Source: Cardiobacterium sp. Marseille-Q4385 (GTDB lineage Bacteria; Pseudomonadota; Gammaproteobacteria; Cardiobacteriales; Cardiobacteriaceae). Taken from it: DNA of 64,000 nt. The number at the start of each line of letters is the position of its first letter. Positions within the stretch are counted from its first letter, which is position 1. The stretch covers positions 1,998,501 through 2,062,500 of the forward strand of contig NZ_OU745373.1 in NCBI RefSeq assembly GCF_916618745.1, read 5' to 3'. The translations under genes and the position numbers were made by a program. The notes below the pieces were generated by a model that saw only the letters and a program-made list of their open reading frames with translations, did no database searches and had not been told where the DNA came from. Of this stretch, positions 1 through 8,210 are shown piece by piece.

Positions 1-656
1 TTGAGAGCATCGTGCTCTTCGAGTTTGCGCACGACGGCTGCAATAGAGGAGGCTTTTTGTCCAATGGCAACGTAGATACATTTCACGCCGGTATCACGCT
101 GGTTGATGATGGCGTCAACCGCAATCGCGGTTTTCCCCGTTTGACGGTCGCCAATAATCAGTTCGCGTTGTCCACGTCCGATTGGCACCATAGAGTCAAT
201 GGATTTCAAGCCGGTTTGCAACGGTTGGTCAACGGATTGGCGTTCGATGACGCCGGGAGCAATTTTCTCAATGGGCGAGGTCGCATGCGTCTTGATATCG
301 CCTTTACCATCAATAGACTGACCCAAAGCATTGACAACGCGGCCCAAGAGTTCCCGTCCCACCGGGACTTCCAGGATTTTGCCGGTACAGGTGACTTTAT
401 CGCCTTCCGACAAATGGTCGTATTCGCCGAGGATAACGACGCCAACACTGTCACGCTCAAGGTTGAGTGCCAGTCCATAAACACCGCCGGGGAATGCAAT
501 CATTTCCCCCAACATTGCCTGACGCAGGCCTTGTACACGAGCAACACCGTCATAAAGACTGATGATGGTACCTTCGGCTTTGCTTTCGACTTTGTTGTCG
601 TAGTCGGCTATTTTTTCCTGAATAAAGCCGCTGATTTCAGCAGGATTAAGTTGCAT
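1..656 (-). CDS. atpA: ATP synthase F1 alpha subunit (5' part, cut by window edge)
   Basis: Alpha subunit of the F1 catalytic head of ATP synthase, on the cytoplasmic face of the inner membrane. Only the first ~218 residues are present because the gene runs off the left end. The start MQLNPAEISGFIQEKI is typical of the family, and the nucleotide-binding P-loop GDRQTGKT falls at residues 169-176, its usual place. It is the last gene visible of a leftward atpI-B-E-F-H-A operon and follows atpH by 12 bases. The ATG at 656 was chosen because it gives the canonical N-terminus. Confidence 0.97.
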   Translation of the reverse strand, partial: MQLNPAEISGFIQEKIADYDNKVESKAEGTIISLYDGVARVQGLRQAMLGEMIAFPGGVYGLALNLERDSVGVVILGEYDHLSEGDKVTCTGKILEVPVGRELLGRVVNALGQSIDGKGDIKTHATSPIEKIAPGVIERQSVDQPLQTGLKSIDSMVPIGRGQRELIIGDRQTGKTAIAVDAIINQRDTGVKCIYVAIGQKASSIAAVVRKLEEHDAL

Positions 657-668
657 TCTTCGTTTCCC

Positions 669-1214
669 CTAGTCATCGAGTTTCTGGGCAAATTCGGCGA
701 TTCTGCCCCGCAGTGTCTGGTCAATGACCAGTCCGTCGTATTCTATTATCACGCCCGCAAGCAATGTGGCGTCTTCATGGATGTCCAATACCACATCGCG
801 CCCGGTCTTTTTCTGCAACAGTATCTGCAAGTTTTTTTCTTCAGCAGACGAGAGCGCCTGCGCGGTCGTGATATGTACCATGCAGACATCGCTTTTGGCG
901 TAGAGCAGTTCGTCGTAGATATCGGCTATTTCCGGCAGTATGGCAATACGGTCGTGTTCTTCCAGTAAACGCAGCAGGTTATTTTCTTCGCTATAAAGGC
1001 CATGCCTGCGCTGTTTTTTTAGCAGTTGCTCCAACCAGTCTTGTAACTGGGACAAGAATCCCGGTAGAGCTAAATGTTCCGGTACTTCCGGTGACTGCAT
1101 AACAGCTTTTGCGGTATGCAGAAATTGTTGCCATTGCTGCTGTGCCTTACCATCGCTTGCGTTAGCAAGAATGGCTTTGGCGTAAGGACGGGCAACGGTT
1201 TTTGACTCAGCCAT
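669..1214 (-). CDS. atpH: ATP synthase F1 delta subunit
   Basis: Delta subunit (OSCP homologue), which links the top of F1 to the peripheral b-subunit stalk. It has 181 residues, normal for the family. The N-terminus carries the expected VARPYAKAI motif. The C-terminal part contains the conserved G-V-x-I-x-x-x-x-x-x-x-D-x-x-x-x-x-x-L stretch before the end. It lies 3 bases after atpF and 12 bases before atpA, in the order normal for gammaproteobacteria. Confidence 0.95.
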   Translation of the reverse strand: MAESKTVARPYAKAILANASDGKAQQQWQQFLHTAKAVMQSPEVPEHLALPGFLSQLQDWLEQLLKKQRRHGLYSEENNLLRLLEEHDRIAILPEIADIYDELLYAKSDVCMVHITTAQALSSAEEKNLQILLQKKTGRDVVLDIHEDATLLAGVIIEYDGLVIDQTLRGRIAEFAQKLDD

Positions 1215-1217
1215 GAT

Positions 1218-1688
1218 TTACAGTTTCTCGCTCAGTTCATTCAGCAGGCGTTTATGGTCATCGGCTTTAACTTCGCGACCAATCACTTTTTCGGTCCCCT
1301 GAATCACCAGTTCGGCAACTTGTCCGCGCAGTGCTTCGCGTGCCTTGCGTTTTTCCTGCTCAAAGTTATCGCGTACTGCCGCGATTTCACGTTCACCAGC
1401 AGTTTTTGCCTCAATACGCGCATCCACAACCAGTTGTTCTGCCTGTTTTTGTGCACGCCCGACGATTTCGGTCGCCTGTGTCTTGGCCTGCGCGATGATA
1501 CGGGCAGTTTCTTCTTCGGCGGCGGCAACGCTGTGCTTCGCTTTATCCGCCATACTCAGCCCATCGGCAATCTTTTGGCGGCGTTTTTCCATAGCCTCAG
1601 CAAAAAGTGGCCAAATAAATTTGTGGGTAAACCACCACAGAACGAAGAATGTGCCGATCTGGCCAATCAGCGTCAGATTGAGATTCAT
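1218..1688 (-). CDS. atpF: ATP synthase F0 b subunit
   Basis: Membrane-anchored peripheral-stalk subunit. The first ~30 residues (MNLNLTLIGQIGTFF onward) form the single membrane helix. The rest is a charged, alanine-rich helix that should form the coiled-coil stator dimer. I chose the ATG at 1688 rather than an in-frame one seven codons upstream, because it gives the family N-terminus of 156 residues, like E. coli AtpF, and a GGAAGG sequence lies a short distance upstream. It sits between atpE and atpH. Confidence 0.95.
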   Translation of the reverse strand: MNLNLTLIGQIGTFFVLWWFTHKFIWPLFAEAMEKRRQKIADGLSMADKAKHSVAAAEEETARIIAQAKTQATEIVGRAQKQAEQLVVDARIEAKTAGEREIAAVRDNFEQEKRKAREALRGQVAELVIQGTEKVIGREVKADDHKRLLNELSEKL

Positions 1689-1719
1689 GTTGCAGACACC
1701 TTCCGGCAATTCGCCGTGA

Positions 1720-1995
1720 TTAGCCGTTCAACGCACTCAGCAGCGGGTTGCCGAAAACGAGGATCAATGCGATAACTACACCAATCATGGAAACGGCGTC
1801 CAAGAGACCGGCGATGATGAAGAATTTGACTTGCAGCGGGTTCATCATTTCCGGCTGACGGGCGCTGCTTTCGATGTATTTGCCACCAAGCAGACCAAAG
1901 CCGAGTGCCGTACCTAAAGCGGCAAGACTGAGGATGATCGCAGCAGCGATAACAGTTGCGCCTTGCAGTTGGGCAATAGCGGCGATTTTTTCCAT
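1720..1995 (-). CDS. atpE: ATP synthase F0 c subunit
   Basis: Proteolipid subunit of the proton-driven rotor ring. It has 91 residues forming two membrane hairpin helices joined by the polar loop ESSARQPEM. The ion-carrying carboxylate is Asp66 in GLLDAVSMIG. The Gln and Glu positions diagnostic of sodium-binding rings are not apparent, so proton coupling is inferred. An excellent ribosome site (GGAGG, six bases before ATG) fits the high expression this subunit needs. Confidence 0.97.
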   Translation of the reverse strand: MEKIAAIAQLQGATVIAAAIILSLAALGTALGFGLLGGKYIESSARQPEMMNPLQVKFFIIAGLLDAVSMIGVVIALILVFGNPLLSALNG

Positions 1996-2030
1996 GGGAA
2001 CCTCCAGTTAATTAAGTGAAAGGAAAAAAG

Positions 2031-2828
2031 TTAGTGATGCGGTTCTGTCATCGACAGGTAGACGACAGACAACACCATGGCGACATAGGCTTGCAGCACT
2101 ACAATCAGAATATGGAAGATTATCCATACTCCGCCAGGGATGAACTGTACAAACCACGGCAGGAAGGCGATCAGGATAAAGACCAGCTCACCAGCAAAGA
2201 GGTTGCCGAATAGCCGCAGCGAGAGTGAAATGACCTTGGCCAAATCTTCAACAATTTTCAGCGCCAGGTTGAGCGGATAAAGAATGATTTGTCCTAGAAG
2301 GCTTTTTGCTTCAAAAGGATGTCCGCCCAATGCTTTGATGAAGCCAATGGGTTTGTAGTTCTTGAAGAGGTAGATATAGGTCAGGGTAATAACGGTAATG
2401 GAAAGCGCGAAGGTAGCATTGGCATCGGTTGAAGGTACGATTTTCAAATGATGGATGCCAAACTGGGCGGCAACACTGGGCAGGAAATCAACTGGAATCA
2501 TGTCCATCACGTTCCAGAGCAGAACCCAGCAGAAGATAGTGAAAGCGAGTGAGCCGATGTCAGCGCGCGATTTGCCGAAAAAGTCTTTAATGGTGCCGTC
2601 AATAAATTCAAAGATTACTTCGGCGACGTTGGCAGCAAAGGATGGTGGTTCGTTATTTTCAACGTGTTGCAGGGAACGCAACGCCATTCTGCGCATCCAC
2701 CAGCAGAAGAGGCTACCGAGCAGAATGGAAAAGAAGAGAGTGTCGATATGCAGAGAATAGAAACCTTCGCCAATGCTCAGGTTGGTCATATGGTGATTGA
2801 TGATTTCCGCAGCAGTCTGTCCGGCCAT
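2031..2828 (-). CDS. atpB: ATP synthase F0 a subunit
   Basis: Stator a subunit that forms the two proton half-channels against the c ring. It has 265 residues with several hydrophobic helices. The essential arginine lies in SLSLRLFGNLFAGE. A longer reading frame extends 43 codons upstream, but it reads back through atpI. The ATG at 2828 (MAGQTAAEIINHHM) has a GAGGAA ribosome site and gives the family start. It lies 8 bases after atpI. Confidence 0.96.
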   Translation of the reverse strand: MAGQTAAEIINHHMTNLSIGEGFYSLHIDTLFFSILLGSLFCWWMRRMALRSLQHVENNEPPSFAANVAEVIFEFIDGTIKDFFGKSRADIGSLAFTIFCWVLLWNVMDMIPVDFLPSVAAQFGIHHLKIVPSTDANATFALSITVITLTYIYLFKNYKPIGFIKALGGHPFEAKSLLGQIILYPLNLALKIVEDLAKVISLSLRLFGNLFAGELVFILIAFLPWFVQFIPGGVWIIFHILIVVLQAYVAMVLSVVYLSMTEPHH

Positions 2829-2836
2829 ATGTTCCT

Positions 2837-3184
2837 CTATTTTTTCAAAATCGCCCAAAAATAGGCGGCAGTGTAGGGTATTGCGAAACCGGTGAGTACA
2901 CCCAATGGTTGCCAGCGTTGCACGAGTATCGTGCCCAAGATGGCAACAATCAGCCATTTCCGTATTTCAGCCTGTTTAACGGCGCGTAGAAACCGTTGTG
3001 TGGGCAAGACATCCGGTAATCGGCAAAATATCAGCAGCGCCTGCGCGGTGGTCAATAAGCAAAGTATGCCACCTGATAGTACGGCGGTTACTGCCGTATG
3101 CAATGGGCTTAAGAGAACACAAAGTATCAATGCTATCAAGATAATGCTTTGTATTTTCAGAAGATATTTTAGGGTTTCCTTCAT
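2837..3184 (-). CDS. atpI: ATP synthase-associated protein AtpI
   Basis: Small hydrophobic protein encoded first in many atp operons, thought to help assemble the c ring. It has 115 residues with four predicted membrane segments. Sequence conservation in this family is low, so the call rests mainly on size, hydrophobicity and position directly before atpB. A consensus promoter ends only 13 bases before the ATG at 3184 (MKETLKYLLK), leaving almost no leader. An upstream in-frame start at 3226 would overlap the promoter and is unlikely. Confidence 0.8.
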   Translation of the reverse strand: MKETLKYLLKIQSIILIALILCVLLSPLHTAVTAVLSGGILCLLTTAQALLIFCRLPDVLPTQRFLRAVKQAEIRKWLIVAILGTILVQRWQPLGVLTGFAIPYTAAYFWAILKK

Positions 3185-3197
3185 TGGTAGGCCGCGG

Positions 3198-3226
3198 ATT
3201 ATAAGAGCTTGCCCGACAGGGGTCAA
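3198..3226 (-). promoter_or_regulatory. Consensus sigma70 promoter of the atp operon
   Basis: On the minus strand TTGACC (3221-3226) and TATAAT (3198-3203) are separated by exactly 17 bases, a near-perfect sigma70 promoter. The expected transcription start is near 3191, about seven bases before the atpI ATG. The operon message would therefore be nearly leaderless at its first gene. Confidence 0.8.
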
Positions 3227-3321
3227 CGGATTTCCATGTTTTGGTAATGTCTCTAATTTTTTCTTTATTATTTTCTTTATGGCAACCGCCCGGGGCGTTG
3301 TATTTCAGCGATAAATTGCGT

Positions 3322-3340
3322 GGTTATCCCGCTTGGCGGT
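3322..3340 (+). repeat. REP-like element, single copy
   Basis: Contains ATCCCGCTTGGCGG, the core of a repeat seen many times between genes in this window. The core can fold as CCGC-TTG-GCGG. It lies between the parB stop and the atp promoter. Confidence 0.7.
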
Positions 3341-3343
3341 TAT

Positions 3344-4219
3344 TCAGGGTTGTTTGAACCCCCATTTGGCAAGGATGCCGTCGAGTTCGTCGAGATTGCT
3401 GTATTTGAGGGTAACGCTGCCGCGTCCCTGTTTACCATGGCGGATAGCGACCGGGTAGCCGAGGAAATCGCTCAGGCGGTCTTCCAGTGCGTGGATATTG
3501 ACGTCGCGCGGGGGCGGGTTGGGGGATGCGTCCGGATTTTTCTGTAGTTGTCTGACCCGCGCTTCGATTTGCCGCACGCTGTAGCCGCGTTCCAGAGTTT
3601 CTGCCAGCAGGAGTTTCTGCTGGGGCGCTGCCAGGGTCAGCATGGCGCGGGCATGGCCCATTTCGATATCGTTGTTGTAGAGCGCTTCTTTGACCGGTTC
3701 GCTCAATTCGAGCAGACGCAGGATGTTGGTCACCGCTGAGCGCGAGCGGCCGACAAGTTCGGCGGCTTTTTCGTGGGTGAGTTTGAAGTCTTGCACGAGT
3801 TGTTGCAGGGCGGTGGCAACTTCGAGAATGTTGAGGTCGCTGCGTTGCAGGTTTTCGATCAGGGCGACGGCGAGTGCCTGCTGGTCGGTGTAGTTTTTGA
3901 CGACGCAGGGGATTTTGGTGAGGCCGGCGATGCGGCTGGCGCGGAAGCGGCGTTCGCCGGCGATGATTTCGTACTGGCCGTCGCTGATGGGACGCACAAC
4001 GAGCGGTTGCAGGATGCCGTGCTCGGCGATGGATTGGGCAAGTTCTTGCAGGGCGGCATCGTGGAAGACTTTGCGCGGCTGGTACACGCCAGCGCGGATT
4101 TTGGCGGCGTCAATTTGTTTCAGGGCTTCGAATTCGGGCTGGGCGATAACGTCGCGGGCGGCTTCGCCCAAGAGGGATTCGAAGCCGCGTCCGAGGCCGC
4201 CGCGTTTGGGTTTTTGCAT
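3344..4219 (-). CDS. parB: Chromosome partitioning protein ParB
   Basis: Centromere-binding CTPase that loads at parS sites and spreads on DNA for chromosome segregation. It has 291 residues. The N-terminus RGGLGRGFESLL is the usual ParA-interacting segment. The CTP-binding motif GERRFRA is at residues 88-94. A helix-turn-helix follows around 135-165 (LTHEKAAELVGRSRSAV). It lies 9 bases after parA. I did not find the 16-base parS palindrome within this window. Confidence 0.96.
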   Translation of the reverse strand: MQKPKRGGLGRGFESLLGEAARDVIAQPEFEALKQIDAAKIRAGVYQPRKVFHDAALQELAQSIAEHGILQPLVVRPISDGQYEIIAGERRFRASRIAGLTKIPCVVKNYTDQQALAVALIENLQRSDLNILEVATALQQLVQDFKLTHEKAAELVGRSRSAVTNILRLLELSEPVKEALYNNDIEMGHARAMLTLAAPQQKLLLAETLERGYSVRQIEARVRQLQKNPDASPNPPPRDVNIHALEDRLSDFLGYPVAIRHGKQGRGSVTLKYSNLDELDGILAKWGFKQP

Positions 4220-4228
4220 GGTTTTTCC

Positions 4229-4996
4229 TTATTGTCCGAGGCGTTGTTGGAGTTCGGCGGCAATTTCGCGGTAGGCGACGGCGCCTTTGGCATTGGTGTC
4301 GTATTGCACGATGGGCAGGCCGTAGCTGGGCGCTTCTGCGAGACGCACGTTGCGCGGTACCACGGTCGTGAACATCAGGCCTTTCAGGTAGGATTCGAGG
4401 CTGTCTGAGACGTCACGGGTGAGGCGCGAGCGGTTGTCGTACATGGTGCGGATGAAGCCGGCAACACGCAGGTCGGGGTTGACGGTTTGGCGCAGTTGGC
4501 CGACGGTATCGAGCAGGGCGCTGACGCCTTCGAGCGCAAAGTATTCGCACTGGATGGGGACAAGGACGTAGTGCGCGGCGACGAGGGCGTTCACGGTAAG
4601 CAGGTTGAGAGTCGGCGGGCAATCGATGAATACCCAGTCGAAGCGTTCCGCCCAGCCGTGGATGTGTTTTTTCAGCAGGGCGTGGCGCATGTTTTCGCGG
4701 AAGAGGGCTTCGTCCGAGCCGGTAAGGTCGGCGTTAGCAGGCATCAGCCAGATGCGCGAGTTTTCGCAGTAGAGACAGGTGTCTTCGACACTGCGTGTGC
4801 CGAGCATGACGTCCATCACGCCGTGCTCGACGCCGCGCCGATCCACGCCGCAGGCGACGGTGGCATTGGCCTGCGGATCCATGTCAATCAGTAGCACGTC
4901 CGCGCCGCTTTCGGCAAAGACGGCAGCGAGGCTGACAGCGGTAGTGGTTTTGCCGACGCCGCCTTTCTGGTTAGTGATGGCGATGATGCGGCTCAT
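4229..4996 (-). CDS. parA: Chromosome partitioning ATPase ParA
   Basis: Walker-type ATPase partner of ParB. It has 255 residues with the deviant Walker A motif KGGVGKTT at residues 11-18 and the Walker B-like stretch VFIDCPP near 122-128. The ATG overlaps the rsmG stop by 4 bases (ATGA), so the two are probably translationally coupled. The rsmG-parA-parB-atpI order is the usual arrangement near the replication origin in gammaproteobacteria. Confidence 0.96.
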   Translation of the reverse strand: MSRIIAITNQKGGVGKTTTAVSLAAVFAESGADVLLIDMDPQANATVACGVDRRGVEHGVMDVMLGTRSVEDTCLYCENSRIWLMPANADLTGSDEALFRENMRHALLKKHIHGWAERFDWVFIDCPPTLNLLTVNALVAAHYVLVPIQCEYFALEGVSALLDTVGQLRQTVNPDLRVAGFIRTMYDNRSRLTRDVSDSLESYLKGLMFTTVVPRNVRLAEAPSYGLPIVQYDTNAKGAVAYREIAAELQQRLGQ

Positions 4997-5622
4997 GCAT
5001 CCCCCCGCCGGATGTCGAGCAGTACCCGTTCGGCGTCAAGATAGGGCACTTGCAGCGGATGGGCGGCGTGCAACGCGAAGCCTGCGGCCTCGACGTTTTC
5101 TGCTTCGCGCCCTTTCATCAGTAACCAGCGGCTGTGTGCGCCGCCGAAGTGCGTGGTCATTTGCACAAAGGCGGTTGCCGAGGTGAGGGCGCGGCTGATG
5201 ATGATGTCTTGTGGTGTGCCTCGCCAGTCTTCGGCCCGCTGAGCAGCGATTTGCACATTCGGCAACTGTAATGCCGTCGCTGCCTGGCGGATGAAGGCGG
5301 CTTTTTTGCCGTTGCTTTCGACTGCCAACACGGCAAGCTGCGGCCGCATCACCGCCAGCAGCAGCGCGGGCAGTCCGGCGCCAGAACCAATGTCGGCCAG
5401 TGTGTGCGCATCTTCGAGATAGGGAACGACGGCGAGGCAATCCAGCACATGACGCGGCACTTGTTGCAGCGGATCGCGCACGGCGGTGAGGTTATGCACG
5501 GCATTCCAGCGGTTAAGCAGGGCCAGGTATTGCGCGAGTTGCGCCCGCTGTTCAGGCGAGACGGCAAACGGTAGTGCGTCCAGCCCGCGTTCCAGCAGTT
5601 CCAGGGCAGCTTGTGGCAGCAT
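4993..5622 (-). CDS. rsmG: 16S rRNA (guanine527-N7)-methyltransferase RsmG
   Basis: SAM-dependent methyltransferase (formerly GidB) that methylates G527 in the 530 loop of 16S rRNA. It has 209 residues from the ATG at 5622. The SAM-binding loop DIGSGAGLP lies around residues 77-85 and the family segment NLTAVRDP near 45-52. A TTG one codon upstream is also possible. The start shares one base with the pepA stop (TGATG). The gene upstream here is pepA rather than the common mnmG. Confidence 0.95.
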   Translation of the reverse strand: MLPQAALELLERGLDALPFAVSPEQRAQLAQYLALLNRWNAVHNLTAVRDPLQQVPRHVLDCLAVVPYLEDAHTLADIGSGAGLPALLLAVMRPQLAVLAVESNGKKAAFIRQAATALQLPNVQIAAQRAEDWRGTPQDIIISRALTSATAFVQMTTHFGGAHSRWLLMKGREAENVEAAGFALHAAHPLQVPYLDAERVLLDIRRGDA

Positions 5623-7073
5623 CAAGCGACCTTGTTGCGGAAGAATTCCAGCAGCAGACCGACGGGGCGACCGGTACCACCTTTCGGCGTGCTGCCCTTG
5701 AAGGCACTGCCGGCGATGTCGAGGTGCGCCCAGGGGTAATCCACGAAGGCCGAGAGGAAAGCGGCGGCTGTGACCGCGCCTGCTTCGCGCGAGCCGGAGA
5801 TGTTTGGCAAGTCGGCAAACGGGCTTTTCAGCATGTCGCGGTAAGCGGGGTCAAGCGGCATTTTCCATGCCAAATCGCGCGCGGCTTCGCCGGCGGCAAA
5901 GAGCGCATCGGCAAGCGCGTCATCGTTCGCGAAGAGGCCGCTGCGCACACCGCCGAGGGCGACCACAATCGCGCCGGTCAAGGTCGCCATATCAATCACC
6001 GCCTGCGGTTTGTAACGCGCGGCATAGGTCAGGGCGTCGCATAAAATCAGGCGACCTTCGGCGTCGGTATTGAGCACTTCCACCGTCTTGCCGGACATCG
6101 AAGTCAGAATGTCGCCGGGGCGGATGGCGTTGCCGTCCGGCATATTTTCAACAGCGGCAACCAGGCCGACCACATACAGCGGCAACTCTGCCTCGCACAG
6201 GGCTTTCAACGCGCCAAACACCGCTGCTGCGCCGCCCATGTCGCCTTTCATCTCGTCCATGGCCGCCGACGGCTTGATAGAAATCCCGCCGGTGTCGAAA
6301 GTCACGCCCTTGCCAACCAGCACAAACGGCTGCGCGTTCTGCGCATTGGCGGGGCGGTATTCAAAGACGATAAAACGCGGCTCGTTGGCGCTACCCTGTG
6401 CCACGCCGAGTAACGCCCCCATACCAAGCGTCTCAATTTCCTTACGTTTCAGCACCTTTGCCGATAGTGGCGCATATGCCTTGGCCAGCGCCTTGGCCTG
6501 ATCGCCCAGCCATGCCGGGGTGCAGACATTCGGCGGCGTGTTGACCAGATCACGGGTAAACGCGGTGCCCAGCGCCCAGGCATGGGCGAGTTCCAGCGAT
6601 GCCTGCACCTCAGCCTTTTCCAGACGGTCGCAGACAAACAGCCATTCATGTTTGCGCGCCTTACCTGCATCCGACTTGAACGCATCGAAGCGATACGCCG
6701 CGTACGCTGCCGCGCGCGCCATCACATCCACGGCGTGTGCACCATCGCCGAGCAGCAACCCGACCTTGCCCCAGCCGGACTCATCTGCCAGTGCCTGCAC
6801 GGCAGCCGTTGCGCGTTCCAGCGCCGCATCCGAGCCGTCATGGCGCACCACGATCACACGCGCCGCCGCCACATTGGGCACGTTTACAAACAGACGCGAC
6901 GTCCCATCCTTGGGCGGGAAATTACCCGCATCACGCTGCGCGGCAAAAAAACCGCCTGACACCGCATCCAGTGCAGCGAGGCGGGCAGAAAACGCACCAT
7001 CAGCAGCCACAGACACCGCCAACACATCCGCCGCCAACTCGGCAGGCGCACACACCTTCAAAGAAAATTTCAT
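5622..7073 (-). CDS. pepA: Cytosol (leucyl) aminopeptidase PepA
   Basis: Dinuclear-metal M17 aminopeptidase that removes N-terminal residues from peptides. In E. coli it also serves as a DNA-binding accessory protein. It has 483 residues. The metal ligands and catalytic lysines are visible in GKGVTFDTGG (around 254-263) and SIKP (265-268). The M17 signature NTDAEGRL is at 335-342. The frame is open for another 240 codons upstream, but that part is antisense to lptF. The ATG at 7073 gives the family start. It is divergent from lptF, as in many gammaproteobacteria. Confidence 0.94.
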   Translation of the reverse strand: MKFSLKVCAPAELAADVLAVSVAADGAFSARLAALDAVSGGFFAAQRDAGNFPPKDGTSRLFVNVPNVAAARVIVVRHDGSDAALERATAAVQALADESGWGKVGLLLGDGAHAVDVMARAAAYAAYRFDAFKSDAGKARKHEWLFVCDRLEKAEVQASLELAHAWALGTAFTRDLVNTPPNVCTPAWLGDQAKALAKAYAPLSAKVLKRKEIETLGMGALLGVAQGSANEPRFIVFEYRPANAQNAQPFVLVGKGVTFDTGGISIKPSAAMDEMKGDMGGAAAVFGALKALCEAELPLYVVGLVAAVENMPDGNAIRPGDILTSMSGKTVEVLNTDAEGRLILCDALTYAARYKPQAVIDMATLTGAIVVALGGVRSGLFANDDALADALFAAGEAARDLAWKMPLDPAYRDMLKSPFADLPNISGSREAGAVTAAAFLSAFVDYPWAHLDIAGSAFKGSTPKGGTGRPVGLLLEFFRNKVA

Positions 7074-7157
7074 CAACGGAAACCTCGACAATTCGGCTAA
7101 ACTGCGCGGAAAACGCGCCAAAAAGAGGCGTGAAGCATAGCACAAACCCCGCTCACC

Positions 7158-8210
7158 ATGCCGATACTCTACCGCTACCTCATCCGCGAAACCCTCGCCG
7201 TATTCCTCGCTACCAACCTCATCCTCCTCGCCATCCTCCTCAGCTTTCGCCTCTCCTCCCTGCTGGCTGCTGCCGCTGCCGGTAACATGGCACTCAGCGC
7301 CGTCTGGCAGCTCGTCGGCCTGCAAGCCGTGCGTTTCCTCGTCGTCCTCATGCCCATCGCCTTCGTCCTCGCTGCCGTGATGACCCTCGGCCGCCTCTAC
7401 CGCGACCAGGAAATCAGCGCTGTCCTCGCCTGCGGTATTGCCCCCAAACACCAGACCCGCGCCCTCCTCCTGTGTGCCGCTCCCGTCTGTCTGCTGCTGC
7501 TCATCCTCAGCCTCACCATCCTCCCCGGTGTCTATCGCGGCCAGGAAGGCCTGCGCCAACAAGCCCAGCAAGAAGCCGGCATGATCCTCTTTACCCCCAA
7601 CACCTTCCGCCGTCTCGACGACGGCACCGTCGTCCACACCGGCGCCATTGAAAATGGCGAACTGCGCGACTTCTTCATCGCCCACCAAGAACCCGACGGG
7701 CACAGCATCATCCTTGCCGACAGCGGCCGACTCGGCGGCAGCGAACAAGAACGCCACCTCTACCTTGAGCATGGCCGCCGTCTTGCCTGGACGGATAACC
7801 ACAACCCCACCCGCACCACCCTCTTCACCTTCGACAACGCCGACCTGCGCCTACCCGGCGCCAACGCCCTCCCCGGCGAAAACACCCGCCTGCGCAACAT
7901 CCCGACCAGCGAACTCGGCGCCAGCCCCGAACACCTCAGCGAATGGCAGACGCGCAGCAACCCCGCGCTCGCCCTCATCATCTACACCCTCTGCCTGCCG
8001 CTCCTCGCGCGCAGCCAGCCGCGTCAGGGTCGCTATCAGAAAATCCTGCCCGCCTTCATCGGCTTTGCCCTCTATATCAACCTGCTAGACCTCGCGACCG
8101 TCGCCATCCGCAAACAGCAACTCGCGCCGCTCCCCGGCAGCTACTGGCTGCACGGTGTCGTCCTCGCCCTCATCATCATCGCCTGGTACCGCCACACAAG
8201 GAGAGCCTGA
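7158..8210 (+). CDS. lptF: LPS export permease LptF
   Basis: One of two inner-membrane permease subunits of the LptB2FGC machine that extracts lipopolysaccharide for export. It has 350 residues. Three N-terminal membrane helices are followed by a periplasmic beta-jellyroll region (roughly 125-260) and three C-terminal helices. The N-terminal YRYLIRETL motif is typical. It shares one base with lptG (TGATG) and is divergent from pepA. Confidence 0.94.
   Translation: MPILYRYLIRETLAVFLATNLILLAILLSFRLSSLLAAAAAGNMALSAVWQLVGLQAVRFLVVLMPIAFVLAAVMTLGRLYRDQEISAVLACGIAPKHQTRALLLCAAPVCLLLLILSLTILPGVYRGQEGLRQQAQQEAGMILFTPNTFRRLDDGTVVHTGAIENGELRDFFIAHQEPDGHSIILADSGRLGGSEQERHLYLEHGRRLAWTDNHNPTRTTLFTFDNADLRLPGANALPGENTRLRNIPTSELGASPEHLSEWQTRSNPALALIIYTLCLPLLARSQPRQGRYQKILPAFIGFALYINLLDLATVAIRKQQLAPLPGSYWLHGVVLALIIIAWYRHTRRA

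Noticed and set aside
12..968. Open frame of 318 codons on the plus strand
   Set aside because: It is antisense to atpA and atpH, both well conserved; no known protein features.
3185..7157. Replication origin or parS site near parAB and rsmG
   Set aside because: The gene order suggests the origin is near, but I found no cluster of DnaA boxes and no parS palindrome in the window.
7074..7802. N-terminal extension of pepA by about 240 codons
   Set aside because: The extension is antisense to lptF and has low-complexity composition; the family N-terminus begins at 7073.
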